This document shows, piece by piece, positions 1 through 17,015 of a DNA stretch of 64,000 nt; position 1 is the stretch's first letter, and each line of letters starts with the position of its first letter. The notes under the pieces were generated by a model, which searched no databases, was not told where the DNA came from, and saw nothing but the letters and a program-made list of their open reading frames with translations. Source of the DNA: Puffinus mauretanicus (Eukaryota > Chordata > Aves > Procellariiformes > Procellariidae); the NCBI GenBank assembly GCA_023333565.1, contig JAJKFH010001094.1:3410001-3474000 (forward strand), given 5' to 3'. The position numbers were made by a program, and so were the translations under genes.

Positions 1-1284
1 AATGAATGTGTATAAATATTGTAAATTGAAGATGTAGCAATATAAAGTCTCCAGTTTCAGTTCCTAGTTGTTCATCTTCTCTAGAAGAAGAATAGAGCAT
101 GGATTGATTTTCAGAGTAAAATACTCAAAAAGGGATCTGGAGTAAGTCTTAATGAACTGTTTGGACACAGCTTTTATTTCTGACAATAGGAAATAAAAAT
201 TCATTTATGGCATGCTTCAGAAATTCTTATTTACCTAACGATAACATAAAACATCAGAAGACAGACATTGGAAAGAACAGATCAATTAGCTTATACACCA
301 CTTTCTGCAGACTAACTCATACTTTATATTTTCTTCATTAGTTGTGGCTGGCTAACATGTAACCTGTGAGGCTGCTCCCATAGGTGCTTAGCCTTACGTA
401 CAAGCAGAGTGATCGAGCTATCGCTCCCAGTTTATTATCAACACTTTAACAATCAGACTGCTTTAAAAAAAAAAAAAATCTGCAAACAGTAACTTAAATG
501 GCTGCAGACCAGATTATTTCTGCTGAAAAAAAGTACATATATTTATCCTATTTCTTTTGTGACAAATTTTCTATATAACCTGAAGGACTCTACACATGTA
601 ACAAATGTATCGATACATACACCCACACACAGTAATATTCAAGCATCTAGCTCTGCACCTGTAGAAGTTGTGATGCATATATTAAGTGCTCTTTTCATTA
701 CTGCACCTTTACAGTTATCTTGCAAGTTTGAAAATACTTTAGCACAACTCAAGGGATAATGTAATTACATTACATATTCTCATTTTGCTTTGTAAATCTT
801 GTTGATTTTTATTGATGGTGATAAAGGCATTTAGTTTTCAGTCAGTTATTACTTCCATTATTTCTAACAATATTTCAGGGTTGAAAAAGTGCAATTTCTA
901 GGGCCACAAAAATAACCCAAGTAATAGAAAACGAGTTCTTGAGACACAAAGACCAAGAGGGTCAAGAACCAAGCTTCTCAAGTAGATCACAGTTCACACC
1001 TGAAATGGAAGACTGTTCTGCCTCTTTGTGAAAGCACATGATGTTTTACACCAGATAAAACCATTTTGGGAAGTTACTTAACATTTAAACAACATTCCAA
1101 AGTGAAAAAATTATCCTGTCCACTCAAGATTTAAATTTTTTAAAAGAAGGTCTAACGTGAGTTCGTCACGGCTGATATGTATGTGGAAAATTCTGTTTCC
1201 TCAACAATAAAGATACTGAAATCTCAGCTTTATGCAGATAAACAAGCTATGATTAAAAAGACACACAGACACCTTCCCCCAAAA
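1..1284. other. Intergenic stretch left of PSMA2
   Basis: AT-rich DNA beyond the apparent PSMA2 poly(A) site. It has a poly(A) run near 467-478 and only short chance reading frames. I see no splice-flanked exon and no repeat I can name. In human the next gene on this side is C7orf25, but nothing here resembles its coding part, so it would lie outside the window. Confidence 0.5.
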
Positions 1285-1572
1285 CAGTGGCCTTCAAATT
1301 TTATTCTTTAGCCTTTTTCAAGCTGTCATTGTAACTTTACATTTTGTACAGTATTTTGTGTACAAAGATTCCATGTGTCAAGGGAAAGAATTACCTGTAA
1401 TAAGATTCCATGTATTACAATATTAGGACTGTTGCATTTCCACCCATGATATTTAAAAAATCTCTCAGACAAACCATGTAGAAATAAGTATGCAAAAACT
1501 GCAAAAAAACCACTTAAGTAGCCAAAATTAAAAAGACCTTTGTCTGAATCACACAGTCTTGCTCGGTTTCTA
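1285..1572 (-). other. PSMA2: PSMA2 3' untranslated region (inferred)
   Basis: Sequence between the TAG stop codon (1573-1575 on the plus strand) and the cleavage region just past the AATAAA at 1300-1305. It is AT-rich with no competing exon. The 3' boundary is inferred from the signal only. Confidence 0.5.
1300..1305 (-). terminator. PSMA2: PSMA2 poly(A) signal (AATAAA)
   Basis: The plus strand reads TTTATT, which is AATAAA on the minus strand. It lies about 270 bp past the PSMA2 stop codon and is followed by a T/C-rich then A-rich stretch towards 1260-1285. This implies a short 3' UTR of roughly 290 bases ending near 1285. The cleavage point itself is inferred. Confidence 0.6.
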
Positions 1573-7218
<5,646 letters not shown>

Positions 7219-7312
7219 TTTGGAACAAACCCCTCCACTCCCCTCACCAGCTCCCTCTACGCAGGCGCAGTCGCTCCTCCCGCTTCCTGCACGAGGACAC
7301 AGCTAGCGCGCT

Positions 7313-7423
7313 GATTGGCGACGAGGTGGAGAATAGCGGAGCATGCCGGGAAGCAGCGCCGGGCCCGCGAGGGACGCGATTGGCGAAGAGGCACGCGGTG
7401 AGACATGCTGGGAGTTGAAGTCC
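7313..7423. repeat. Duplicated CCAAT plus ZNF143-like promoter module
   Basis: GATTGGCGA(C/A)GAGG occurs at 7313 and again at 7378. Each is followed about 25-28 bp later by an ATGC(C/T)GGGA core (7342 and 7404). The two halves are 65 bp apart, which looks like an old tandem duplication of a two-site module. A third ZNF143-like site (7466-7486, ATGCTGGGACTTGAAGTCC) lies further towards MRPL32 without its own CCAAT box. Confidence 0.6.
7403..7423 (-). promoter_or_regulatory. ZNF143/THAP11-like site, copy 2
   Basis: ACATGCTGGGAGTTGAAGTC reads on the other strand as GACTTCAACTCCCAGCATGT. This is close to the vertebrate SBS/ZNF143 consensus with its ACTACA-x-x-TCCCAGCATGC layout. The core TCCCAGCATG is intact, and the upstream ACTACA half is altered to ACTTCA. 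Confidence 0.65.
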
Positions 7424-7465
7424 TCGAGCCCCTCGCTCACCGCTCCACCCTCCTGGTAGCCAGAG

Positions 7466-7486
7466 GAATGCTGGGACTTGAAGTCC
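7466..7486 (-). promoter_or_regulatory. ZNF143/THAP11-like site, copy 3
   Basis: AATGCTGGGACTTGAAGTCC is nearly identical to copy 2, including the same ACTTCA variant, but reads TCCCAGCATT at the core. It is about 165 bp upstream of the MRPL32 start codon. Its likeness to copy 2 suggests duplication or shared constraint. Confidence 0.6.
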
Positions 7487-7630
7487 TGGTCTCCGTCCCT
7501 GTTATGCCGTGACGTGCTCGGGGTACTCGGTTTCCCAGAAGGCTCAGCGACAGGTGCGCATGCCCAGTGTGCCCTCGGGGGAGGGACGGCCTTCCCCTCC
7601 TCTGAGGCCTCGGCGGGGCTGTGTGGGGGT

Positions 7631-9093
7631 ATGGCGGCTCTGGTGGTGGTCTTCTCTCCGCTGCCGCGGCTTCGCGGTCTCCTTCAGCGCTGCTGGGGGC
7701 GGCTGGAGCGCGGCCTCTTGCCGGGTTTCTCCGGGGGCCAGAGCCCGCCCTGGGGTAGGTAGCGGCCTGTTTTCCTCTCGGCTGAAGGAGAGGGCGGCAT
7801 CGGGGCTGCGGGACCCATTTTTTACCGTTGAACGGCTGAGGGAGGGCGCTGGAGCAGGAGAGCGCGCAGCCCTGGGGACAGCGAGGGAACGCGGCGGGGG
7901 GCGCCGCTGGCCGCTCTTACCTCCTCGCTTTGGGGGTGTCAGCAGCATCCGTGCCGTGTTTCCTCGGCTGCACGCGAAAACGGGGGTTGGGCATAATGAA
8001 TTACCTTTTCTTTTTCCTTCAGGACCAGCACTAGCTGTCCAAGCTCCAGCTTTTCTTCCACAACCAGTAAACGACGCTAGGGAAAGTAATGAGGCGCCAA
8101 GCCTGTTAGAGAGCATCTTGTGGATGGCGGCGCCAAAGAAAAGGCGCACCATTGAAGTGAACCGCTGCAGGCGAAGAAATCCCAATAAGCTTATAAAAGT
8201 AAAGGTAATCACCAGATTTTCACGGGCTTGCCACCATATTCACTGCAAGTAATTTTGTTAATGGCAAACAAGCATGCTGGAGTAAGATTTACACCAATCA
8301 TTTTTCATCTCACTTATTTTAGAGAATCATTATAGTGGTTAATACCGACTGAAAAAGCTTTCTGGAATTTGTTTATAAATAAGCTTAAAAGACATTGTAA
8401 TCTTCAAAATACTTTGTAACAGGTACATTCATCATGTGTGGCAGTAGTCTGTGGTTAAATAAAGAGTGACAGTTTAAGTGCAAGCAACCAAAATGCGAAT
8501 TTTAGCTGAACAGCGAGTATAAATGGAAAAGGTCTATCCTTTCTGTACATCTAATAGAGTTGATAGGTCTTTAGTCTTCAAACATCAGTAGGCATAACGA
8601 TTTAGGTATTGGCTTCATGGGCTATTTTTAGTAGCAATTAAGCAATTTAGTAGCAATTAAGTAGACATAGCAATACATTACAGAAGAATTACTTTACATA
8701 GAAGAATAAATTTTGAAAGGGCAACTGAATTTCTTTGTTATTTCATTTAACTTTTTTAGTAGTTTGTGATTCTTCCCTGTTTCTTTTGTTGCTGCTGTTC
8801 AAATTACAAAATTTCCTATTTTCCACTGTCTTTTTTAGAGCAACATAGATGTTTGTCCTGAGTGTGGAAACTTGAAACAGAAACATGTCCTTTGTGGCTA
8901 TTGTTATGCAAAGGTCAAAGCAGAAACTCGGCTGATACGGATGGAAATACATAAGAAGGAAGGAGGACCATTTAATGCTCCAACTGTAGAGACTGTCATC
9001 CTTTATGATGGAGAAAAGCCCACAGAAAAAGATGAAGGCAAGCGGATCATTGAAAGAGCCAGAAAGCGTCCGTCCTGGTTTGTTCAAAATTGA
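7631..9093 (+). CDS. MRPL32: Mitochondrial ribosomal protein L32 (bL32m), 3 coding exons
   Basis: Coding exons are 7631-7754, 8023-8204 and 8839-9093, all with GT/AG junctions. They sum to 561 bases, or 186 residues plus stop (human protein 188). Exon 1 encodes an Arg-rich, acid-poor leader ([20 protein letters not shown]) typical of a mitochondrial presequence, ending at SPPWG. Exon 2 gives [10 protein letters not shown] and the conserved [20 protein letters not shown] block. Exon 3 carries the zinc-type Cys quartet CPEC (108-111) and CGYC (121-124), and the end [18 protein letters not shown]. It is a structural protein of the mitoribosome large subunit. In yeast and mouse, L32 is matured by the m-AAA protease, with the folded Cys module setting the stop point. 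The start was chosen because the ATG (G at -3, G at +4) opens the presequence and no upstream in-frame ATG fits. Introns are 268 and 634 bp. Confidence 0.96.
8627..8664 (+). repeat. Short tandem duplication in MRPL32 intron 2
   Basis: TTTAGTAGCAATTAAG occurs twice, back to back, in about 38 bp. It is a minor slippage-type duplication inside the second intron, with no sign of function. Confidence 0.6.
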
Positions 9094-9470
9094 TGCTATA
9101 GAACTAATGCTAACAAAAACAGTTGCTACAGCAAGATCATGATTTTCAAGAGTGTTTTCCTCGTTTTGTTCACTCAATGTTGCTACAGAAAACCTGTGAA
9201 CTTCTGGGAAGCCTGCTTGAATTGCATGTCATGCCATTTGATTCTGCACTCAGGTGGTGTTTCTATAGCATGCAGTGGGAAATGCTTCTCAGAGATACAT
9301 CATAGCAGTCAACAATTAAAGAGAAATCAGCATCTACCTTGGGTTTGGACACCTGCATACAGTACACTGAATAATTTGTATGCTAATGTTCTATGCTGGT
9401 TTTGTAAATAACATATTTTTAATGAAGGGAAGACATTCACAGATGTAAAATAAAGTATGTTAAGTTTCCC
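9094..9470 (+). other. MRPL32: MRPL32 3' untranslated region (inferred)
   Basis: Sequence from the TGA stop to just beyond the strongest poly(A) signal. It contains a variant signal ATTAAA at 9315-9320 and a canonical one at 9449-9454, so two 3' ends are possible. The reading frames here are short and unrelated to known proteins. Confidence 0.55.
9449..9454 (+). terminator. MRPL32: MRPL32 poly(A) signal (AATAAA)
   Basis: AATAAA lies about 355 bp after the MRPL32 stop, followed within 40 bases by GT/T-rich sequence (TATGTTAAGTTT and TTTCTGGTTTTGG), as expected for a downstream element. The weaker ATTAAA at 9315-9320 could serve as a proximal site. Confidence 0.6.
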
Positions 9471-12400
9471 AGGGAAATCTGCTTTCTGGTTTTGGCCGCT
9501 GCTCTTTTGGAGGGGAAAAAAAGGGGGGGGGGAGTTCAAAACCAATGTTGATTAGATACAGACGATATTTACAAGGAAAGATACAGTTATCTGGTTATTT
9601 CCGTGGCTCTTAACAGAAGCTGCCTGGATCTCTCCACAATGCTGCTGTTTGAGATACTTGGTGATATTCCTGTTTTTGAGCAAAATAGTGGTTGCCATGT
9701 AGTATTTGCACTCTTTCTGTACCAGACTGAAGGTTAAGTGTTTCTTGCTGTTGTCAGTATACAAAATAATTTTCTGTCTTGAAGGGATATGGAAAGCCTT
9801 TTTTTGCCCCTCAAAGAGCACTTGATTTCTTGAGTGAAATAACGAATTGACATGTAATGACTGGAAATCGGTAAATTTGTAAATTTGACAAATGTCAAAG
9901 CTGTTTCGTTGCAGCTATTGCCATTAAGTAGTCTGGTGGTCAGTGTGTGCTTGGAAAACTGCAATCAACAGCGGTGCTATCCTGTCTTGAGTCTTCTGCA
10001 GAGAGGGGGCAGCTCTGCCCTCTGCTGTCTTGGTACTCTCCAGTGGTGCAGTTCCAGCACCTAGCTGTGGATTTTCACTTCGGTTTTAGCCACACAATAG
10101 CACCATTGCATTTAAGATTAAGACTGTTTTCAATTTTAGGTTGGGATTTCAATATGCGAACAGTACTGTTTGATATGGCTCAGCCAGTCTAATAGCTATT
10201 TGCTGCCAAAAAATGCAAGCTTGCCCCTAACCCTGGCTAGGTTGCCCCTGTGTTTCCGCGGCACTTGAGTGTATCTGCTCCTGTGCTGTCCTGGTTCAGG
10301 GAGCTATGCTGACAGAGAACTGTTCCTTGGCTTTCTACAGTTTGGTTTTCAGTGGGTACCTTCCTGTAGCTTGGCTCGTGTCAGGGTCACAAAAGTGGCA
10401 ACGTGGACAGTAGGAATATGAAAGTGGAGGACACAGGACCACGCTTTCCAGAATAGCCTTCGTTTGTACGTGGCTGAGCCAGTTATGCCTGCTTAAGGAG
10501 TGGGCTCGTATGTGCTGTAACGCTTCACTTCTGCTTTCCTCACTCTGGATTCCATGTTCTGAAACATAACTGGTGGGAACAGATGTTAGCAGAGATGTTA
10601 CATTTCCTCCATAGTCTAAAGGAATAATGGAAGTTGGTAAGTGTAAATTATGCCATTTAATTGATGGTATCCAAGCAAACAACGTAAGTTCTTTTCAATT
10701 TGTCCAAACAGGGTTTATTCCAGTTGTATCTGGTTTTCACTTATTCAGAACTGAAGCCAATAAAAGGTGGGAAGCGGGATGCAGAGTGAAAGGCTTACTT
10801 TTGACAGAGCTGCATGGGATGAGATTGACATATTGGAGGGGAGATTAACCAAGCAATAAGACAGGTATATTGTCCCGAGGGAAAGGTGTGTATGTATTTT
10901 AGGGAGAGGTGGGTGTTTTTTGTTTCTTTTCCACATAGGACCAATTACACCTTACTGTCTTAGTTGCTTTTTATATATTTGTATTTTTGACAAACGTTCT
11001 GTAGAGAAGTAAGCTAAATTAGCCTGGGATGTTGATTTCTCAGAAACACAGAGATACTGTTTAAAAAAAAAAAAGACTCTTTTTCTCTAAACATGAAAGA
11101 GGACACGTGGTTTCTGCTAATGGAGTAATAATTATAATTGGCAGTATATTGCATTAGTTTATTGAATTATAGTATCAGTGAAGCAATGAAGATGCTTTAC
11201 AAATAGAGTTCTTATGAAACATGAGTGAAGTTAGGCTGTGTCAACACATTTGACATATTTAGATGCTTGCTAGGTCACGGTTAGGTAATGATTCATTTCA
11301 CAGACATAGTGCTTATGTTTGTACTGCATTTGTGCAATCCAGACAAGAGGAGATGCTTGATAATGTTTCGTAGTGATTTCTGAGTAATGTGGGGGAAAAA
11401 AGTCATTAAAATAGCTGGTATTCATGGTCTCTAAAAGAAAAATTAGAAACAACTGACAAATATTGAAGATTTGTATAAGCAATTGATACAGTACCAGTTA
11501 ATTTTCCAAAAAAGAAATTATCTTCAGTGAGAGTCAGAACAGTTTAGTTTGAATGATTTTTCCTTCAAAAAGAAGAGTAAAGGAAAGCTCACTTTCATAG
11601 CTTCATTTTACTAACACTGACAATACGAACCTCTATTACTTTTTAAAAAAATAAAAATTAAAAAAAATTCCAAAATTCCTCTAAAACATGTGGCATAGTC
11701 TGTTACTTGAAATAAACCCTGTTTAGATGTAATTTTGAAAGAAATATAAATTGCAATAGTGCTAATATATAAGCATACACTTTGGAAACAATGTGAATTA
11801 AAACTAACAGAAAGCAAGCTGGTTGTTACAAATGCTGTACTCCAGAATCCATTTAAAAACAAAAATTGTATGCTTCAGGGGAATTTCAGTTTGATACTTG
11901 GGAACCTGCTAGTAGTTGAAAAAGACATTCTTTTTTGTTGGAAAATTTCATACAATTAAATACATGTTATATTTGATTATGTTTTTCTTCTATAAGGATT
12001 TTATGTAAAAATTATTTTGTTTTACATTTTAGAAAGAACCAGGAAGATGATGTGACGTCCTAAAATACAAGGATGCAAGCTGCTGAACGATTTTGTATCA
12101 CACTAAGATCTGCAGAGATAGAGGTGATCTCTGGCAGCGATCAATTACGATATCCATAGAGGTTGACAAACTAAGTTTCTCTTTAATCTCCCATTCAGCA
12201 AGGAAATTTTAATAAAAGGTTTCTGCACAGTCCTCATCTATTCTGTTGAACACACTATGCAAGCAAGAGCTGGCAGTTGATATAATATATACTTCTTTAA
12301 AGCACTAGGTGGCAGAGGAGCATAGCTTTCTGGTAGGTGCAAAACAAAAGCCAAAGATCACTAGTGAGATAGAAAACAGTGTCAGATTCAAGAAATTTGC

Positions 12401-15257
12401 ACCTGTGTAAGCAAAAGATCTGCAAAAAGACTAAATTTGCTAAGTACGAAGAAAAATACAATACTTGTTATGAGACATAAACTAAGCTATTGTAATTCAT
12501 TGTTCTGACTAAATTTAATTAGATCTATACTGAGAACGAATGCACTGGCTTTTGTGTATATTTATGCACTTCTACTCTTTGCTGGGTGAATTATTTGAAA
12601 TTGCAGTTGTACCTATCATTTTTCCATAGCAAGATAGTGGAGCTCTTTTTACGACTCTTAATTACAGATGGCTTTCTGTGTTACTTTGTATGCCTAGTAT
12701 ATTCAGTTAGTTGACATTTTATTTACGCAGCTAGAAAGTCCTGCAAATAATAGGTCTGGCGGCATTACAATGAATTCCAAGGTATAACTGCCTTGAATTT
12801 GTAGAGTCATAAGGATCAATTTGCAAACAGCAGACACGAAGTGGAAAGAAAACAAAACCAATGTGGTGTTTAAATGAGTATTAGTTGCTCAGAAGGGAAT
12901 AGAAGATTGTGTGCTCCATCAAAGTTTTAAAATGTTTTGGAAGCACACGAGTGACAAAGGTGCCTGTATCTTTAGAACTTACTTGTTAATTAGTATTTAA
13001 ATAAGATATTAGCAAAAATCCTTCTTTTACCTCCCATGACTGCATTGTGTAATTTATACAGGGAATGAGGCTCAGTAAATACAAGTTGTTTCCAAATAAT
13101 TTGCCTAACTCTTAACCTGGCAAAGACTTTAAGAATGGGGCCAAATGGGAGGAAAATCAATGAAAGGAATGAGGAGGAAGTAGGCTATGCAGCAGTGATG
13201 GATCTAGTTTTGCCTACTCTATGTATATTCCTAAGAAATTCTGTTGAAGTCCATGGAGTATAATTCAAGGCAGTATTTGGTCCAATGTACTGAAACCCTG
13301 GACGTATGGATGTATGCAAGTATATATATTTTTAATGCAGAGCACATACTTGTGAAACTACTGCTGGATACCAACAGGATTGGGTTTACACCTGAAAACT
13401 AAGATTGCATTTGATGAACTTAGTAAATTGAGTCTAATCAGTTGATACTTGAATTTCGTTCAGACAGCCTATATTTCAGTTTCCCCTGGTTGGAGACAAT
13501 ATACATATTTAGAAGAAAGGATATAGGATTCATTTCATATTGAATGTGCTGGGTAAACGTATGAAAAGCAAAACTGAAACTGCTCTGGAGCAGAAGACCC
13601 AAACCAAAAGCTTTTGTGGAGTTGTCAACGTACAATATTTGGCAGGGATTTCTCTAAAGCCTCGCTCTTGGAGCATGTGGGGTTTTGTTTGGGGTTTTTT
13701 TTAATAAAGCAGATTTCCTGGGTCTAAGATGGTGGGTCAAAGATGAAGAAGCAAAGATTTGGAAAATCACTAGGCAGAAAACCAATCCTATATTATTATT
13801 TTCTTAAATGTCATACCTTTTAAACCAATCCTATGATTTTGAAAATTTGGGATACACTTAGTGTGTTTTGATCATCCAAATACACAAGCATCTGTCTGTG
13901 TCCCTTGGTTTCCTGAGAGGGCACAGACTCTTCTCTATACAAGGTGGTTCTGATGGAGTTGTTCTCACTACATAAGCACATAGAAATGTTCTGTCTGACA
14001 TGTCCTGGGTATAAGCTTGATTAATCCTTTATGTGTCCTAAATTTGGGACCAGCTCAGGAGGAATAGGCACATTAAATGCAGTGTGTGTCATGGTGTAGG
14101 AAGGACAATCAGTCCCTACTTACACAGCTGACATAGCTTTTACATCCATTCCCAAGGTATACTAATGCTGTTTCTATTCCCAGCCCGGTCACACAGGCTC
14201 ATGGGCTTGTCTAGCAATATGGTTTACAGCTCTATTTTCCATTATGGTGTAGCTCTAGAGCAGATTATGTGAAATACTTCCAGTGGACCTAAGGATTTTG
14301 AACAGGCTATTGGAAAGATGTATGTTTAATTTTATAATCTGGGATTAATATTAAATACAAAGAATAGTGGTTTTAAAGGGGCTATACTGAATAGCTTAAG
14401 GCTAAGATTGACAGACCAGTCCTGTAGGAGAGGTTTGTTCTAAATATATTGGGTTCGGAAGTTCCTGCTCATTCATCTTTTGACTGCTCCTACTCAATCA
14501 TAATCAGATCAAGCAAGGCATCTAAGGTGTTTTGAAGAATAACATCAGGATTCAGTCCAGTTAAAGATATCTTACATAATGCTGCCACTCTTAAACAGGA
14601 TAAATGATATCTTGATCTTCAAGAAGCCGTTGATTTCAGTAGGATTTCTTTCAAAGGAAATTGTAATTCCAAGTGACTGAGAGGCAGGCTGTAAAACATC
14701 AAGCTGTTGTACTACAGTCACTTAATGAGATCATGAAAGCAATTTTTTATTGAAATCAAGGAAATAAAAATTAAGCTTGTCAGTTGCCAACACCCATCAT
14801 GATACATCACTTGAGCCCATGAGTCCAGCTCTGCTATAGTCCTTTGGATAAGGTAATTTATGAACAAAGAACGTAATCTTTTAGGAGTTCAGGAGAATGC
14901 TGAAACCTTTGAATTTCTCTTGCCCCAAATGAATCCTTCTCAGATGTTTTTGTCCAGCACAGAGTAGATTACCACAAATTTACTATGAAAAAGGAATGGA
15001 GGAAGGGTTGAAGACCAAGGAGGTACAGTCCTTGGTAAGTATGTAGAAGGAAGAGGCATCCTGTTGCCGTGTATGTAATAGGAGCAGTACAACAGGAGTT
15101 ATTTCAAGAAACATACCTACATTGTGCAACTGAGTGAATAACTGCAAAGTACCTCTGTGTGTGGCACTGCAGAAATGGATGGCATAGCAAATACCACTCC
15201 ATCATGCATCACTTTCATGTTAGCCATTTATATTGGAAGCTAAATGGCACAATTCCT
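9471..15257. other. Intergenic, no gene seen
   Basis: AT-rich unique-looking DNA downstream of MRPL32. It has a purine/G run at about 9510-9533 and several A/T homopolymers. Reading frames are under 120 codons and look like chance. I recognise no exon, RNA gene or mobile element. Confidence 0.5.
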
Positions 15258-15385
15258 ACTTGACAGGTGGCAAACTGAGGTGCAGAAAGAGCAAGTGAAT
15301 TCCTCAAAATTGCTCCCTCGGTCAGTGGCAGAGGAAAGAACTGAAGCTATTTGCAGATTATCAGTCTGTTGTTTTCTCTGCTGTG
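15258..15385 (+). repeat. MIR-like SINE relic
   Basis: The stretch with TGACAGGTGGCAAACTGAGG, TGCAGAAAGAGCAAGTGAAT and a later CAGTGGCAGAGGAAAGAACT follows the core order of amniote MIR elements: dilute tract, GAGGCxCAGAGAG, TGGCAGAGC, then the GAACT area. It is strongly diverged and without clear ends. The assignment is from memory of the consensus. Confidence 0.55.
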
Positions 15386-16924
15386 TCACAGGATAGGGAG
15401 TAATAACAATTATCACTTGCGGTGGCCATTAATCTAGCTAGGTTTATGTTTTGATCAAGTAAACTGCTGCAAAGATACTATATATCTAAACAAATGTTAG
15501 GACATAGGCCCATGAGGGCCTTTATCCACAGCTCCTCAGATAAGCTGGAAATCTGGTTTATTACTAAATGATGCCTTCTTTTTTTCTCCTTTCACTTGAG
15601 AACAGGAGGAAAAACACTGTGATTTTTGCAGCAAGCTTCCAAGGATCGGACTCCCATCACTTCTCATCTGCAGAAGAGTCTCTTACCCTAAAAGCAAAGC
15701 CATTCTGTGCAGTGGGGTTATTTATAAGACTATGACTCAGCTGGTCAACAATGACAGAATCTCTCCCCAGGAATTTTTTAATGGATGAATCTAAAAATAA
15801 GTGTAGTCCTAGAAGTAAAAGATTTCTTCACAGATTAGATTCCTTTGGTCCAGGAATAAGGTGCCTTCTTTATCTGCTAATACAAGACATTCTGTGTAAT
15901 AGGAAAAAAACAACCAACCCAAACAATGCAAGCAATTAAATTGTTTGGAAAAAACCCAAGAACATAAGATCCAGAGATCGTGCATCAGCAAAACCAGCAG
16001 TACCAATGTGCAAAGAATTGGTTTAGATCACTTCTTAAAGAAGACGTTTTTCCTCTGAGACACTTTGTGCTGAAAAATACAAAGGAAGAGAATTTGCGAT
16101 CTTTTTTTCCCTTTTCTTTCTGATCAGAGAGATGTACTTTGCTTTCAAGCCACCAGAGTGTATCTTCCTCATCCTGCTCATTTGGCAGATGCTGGGATCC
16201 CTGAATCTGCCTGCTGCTTAGGTTATATGACTATCAGATTCAACAGGCAACCGATCAAGAATAGGTAGTCTGGATCAAAAGTAATTTAATTCTTTTCAGT
16301 TTATTGATGTTACAATGACCCTGACTGCAATGACTGTATCTTCCCAAGAGCGTAGACATTGGCTTTGTTACTATGATTTTCAAGAATGCTATCTGTATCA
16401 GGAACATAGCACTTGAAGGAGCAAAAAAAAAAGACTCCATATCCTTCTTTGACAGATCTTACAGCCACATTTGGTTCTGAGGAATATGAAGGAGAATCTG
16501 AGGCTTTAAGCAAGATTCCTTTCTTTCCAAAGATAAAGCTGAAATGAAAAAGTGATGACCAGTGATAAATATGTTTCACCAAGTTTTCCCAGCCTGTGCA
16601 GGTAAAAAAGAAAAAGATGAAAGTTCCTTGCTGATTCAAAGCTGTAGAAAGCATTGTCAGGCAGGCTACTTTTTGTGCATGCTGTATCCATGTCCCAACA
16701 GAATTGCTCTTGCATGTCTGCAGCTGGTGTTAATCATGACCACACGTAGATCTCATTAATAGAGCAAGCAGCAGAAAAATCCGTAAGAAAAATGTGAGTT
16801 ACAAGGCCCCTACTTCAACAGAAAAATCCATAGTTACTTTGGTCAAGTAATAGACATTAACATTTCTCCCCTGAGCGTCCTCCCTTAAGTGGTTACCATA
16901 AGCCATGGTCCTTAGCAGGTATGT
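15386..16924. other. Intergenic, no gene seen
   Basis: AT-rich DNA with only short chance frames on both strands. I see no gene or nameable repeat. Confidence 0.45.
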
Positions 16925-17015
16925 TGCCAATAATTGGAGAAAATTGTCCCCATCTCTCTGTGCCTCTCTTTTCTGTCTACAAAATGGGGATAATACCAAT
17001 TTCATGACACTCCCA
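16925..17015 (-). repeat. MIR-like SINE relic (minus strand)
   Basis: CCCCATCTCTCTGTGCCTCT then TACAAAATGGGGATAATACC matches the reverse complement of the MIR core (CCTCATCTGTAAAATGGGGATAATA). It is short and diverged. Confidence 0.6.

Larger units (their letters stand above)
7219..7630. promoter_or_regulatory. Bidirectional CpG-rich promoter between PSMA2 and MRPL32
   Basis: The 412 bp between the two start codons is markedly richer in GC and CpG than the flanks, has no TATA box, and must drive both genes. Visible motifs are reverse CCAAT boxes (ATTGG) at 7314-7318 and 7379-7383, and three ZNF143/THAP11 (SBS)-like cores beginning near 7341, 7403 and 7466. There are also NRF1-like GCGCA repeats at 7260-7270 and 7556-7565, and YY1-like AAAATGGCGGAG over the PSMA2 start. 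Head-to-head housekeeping pairs with this motif set are common in vertebrates. Binding here is inferred. Confidence 0.85.

Noticed and set aside
7544..8212. A 222-codon minus-strand frame opposite MRPL32
   Set aside because: It is a shadow of the CpG-rich exon 1/exon 2 region with no homology, and its composition follows GC bias only.
7509..8252. A 247-codon open frame covering MRPL32 intron 1 and exon 2
   Set aside because: It reads through the GC-rich first exon in the wrong frame and through intron 1. Only its exon 2 part is real MRPL32, joined to 7631-7754 by splicing.
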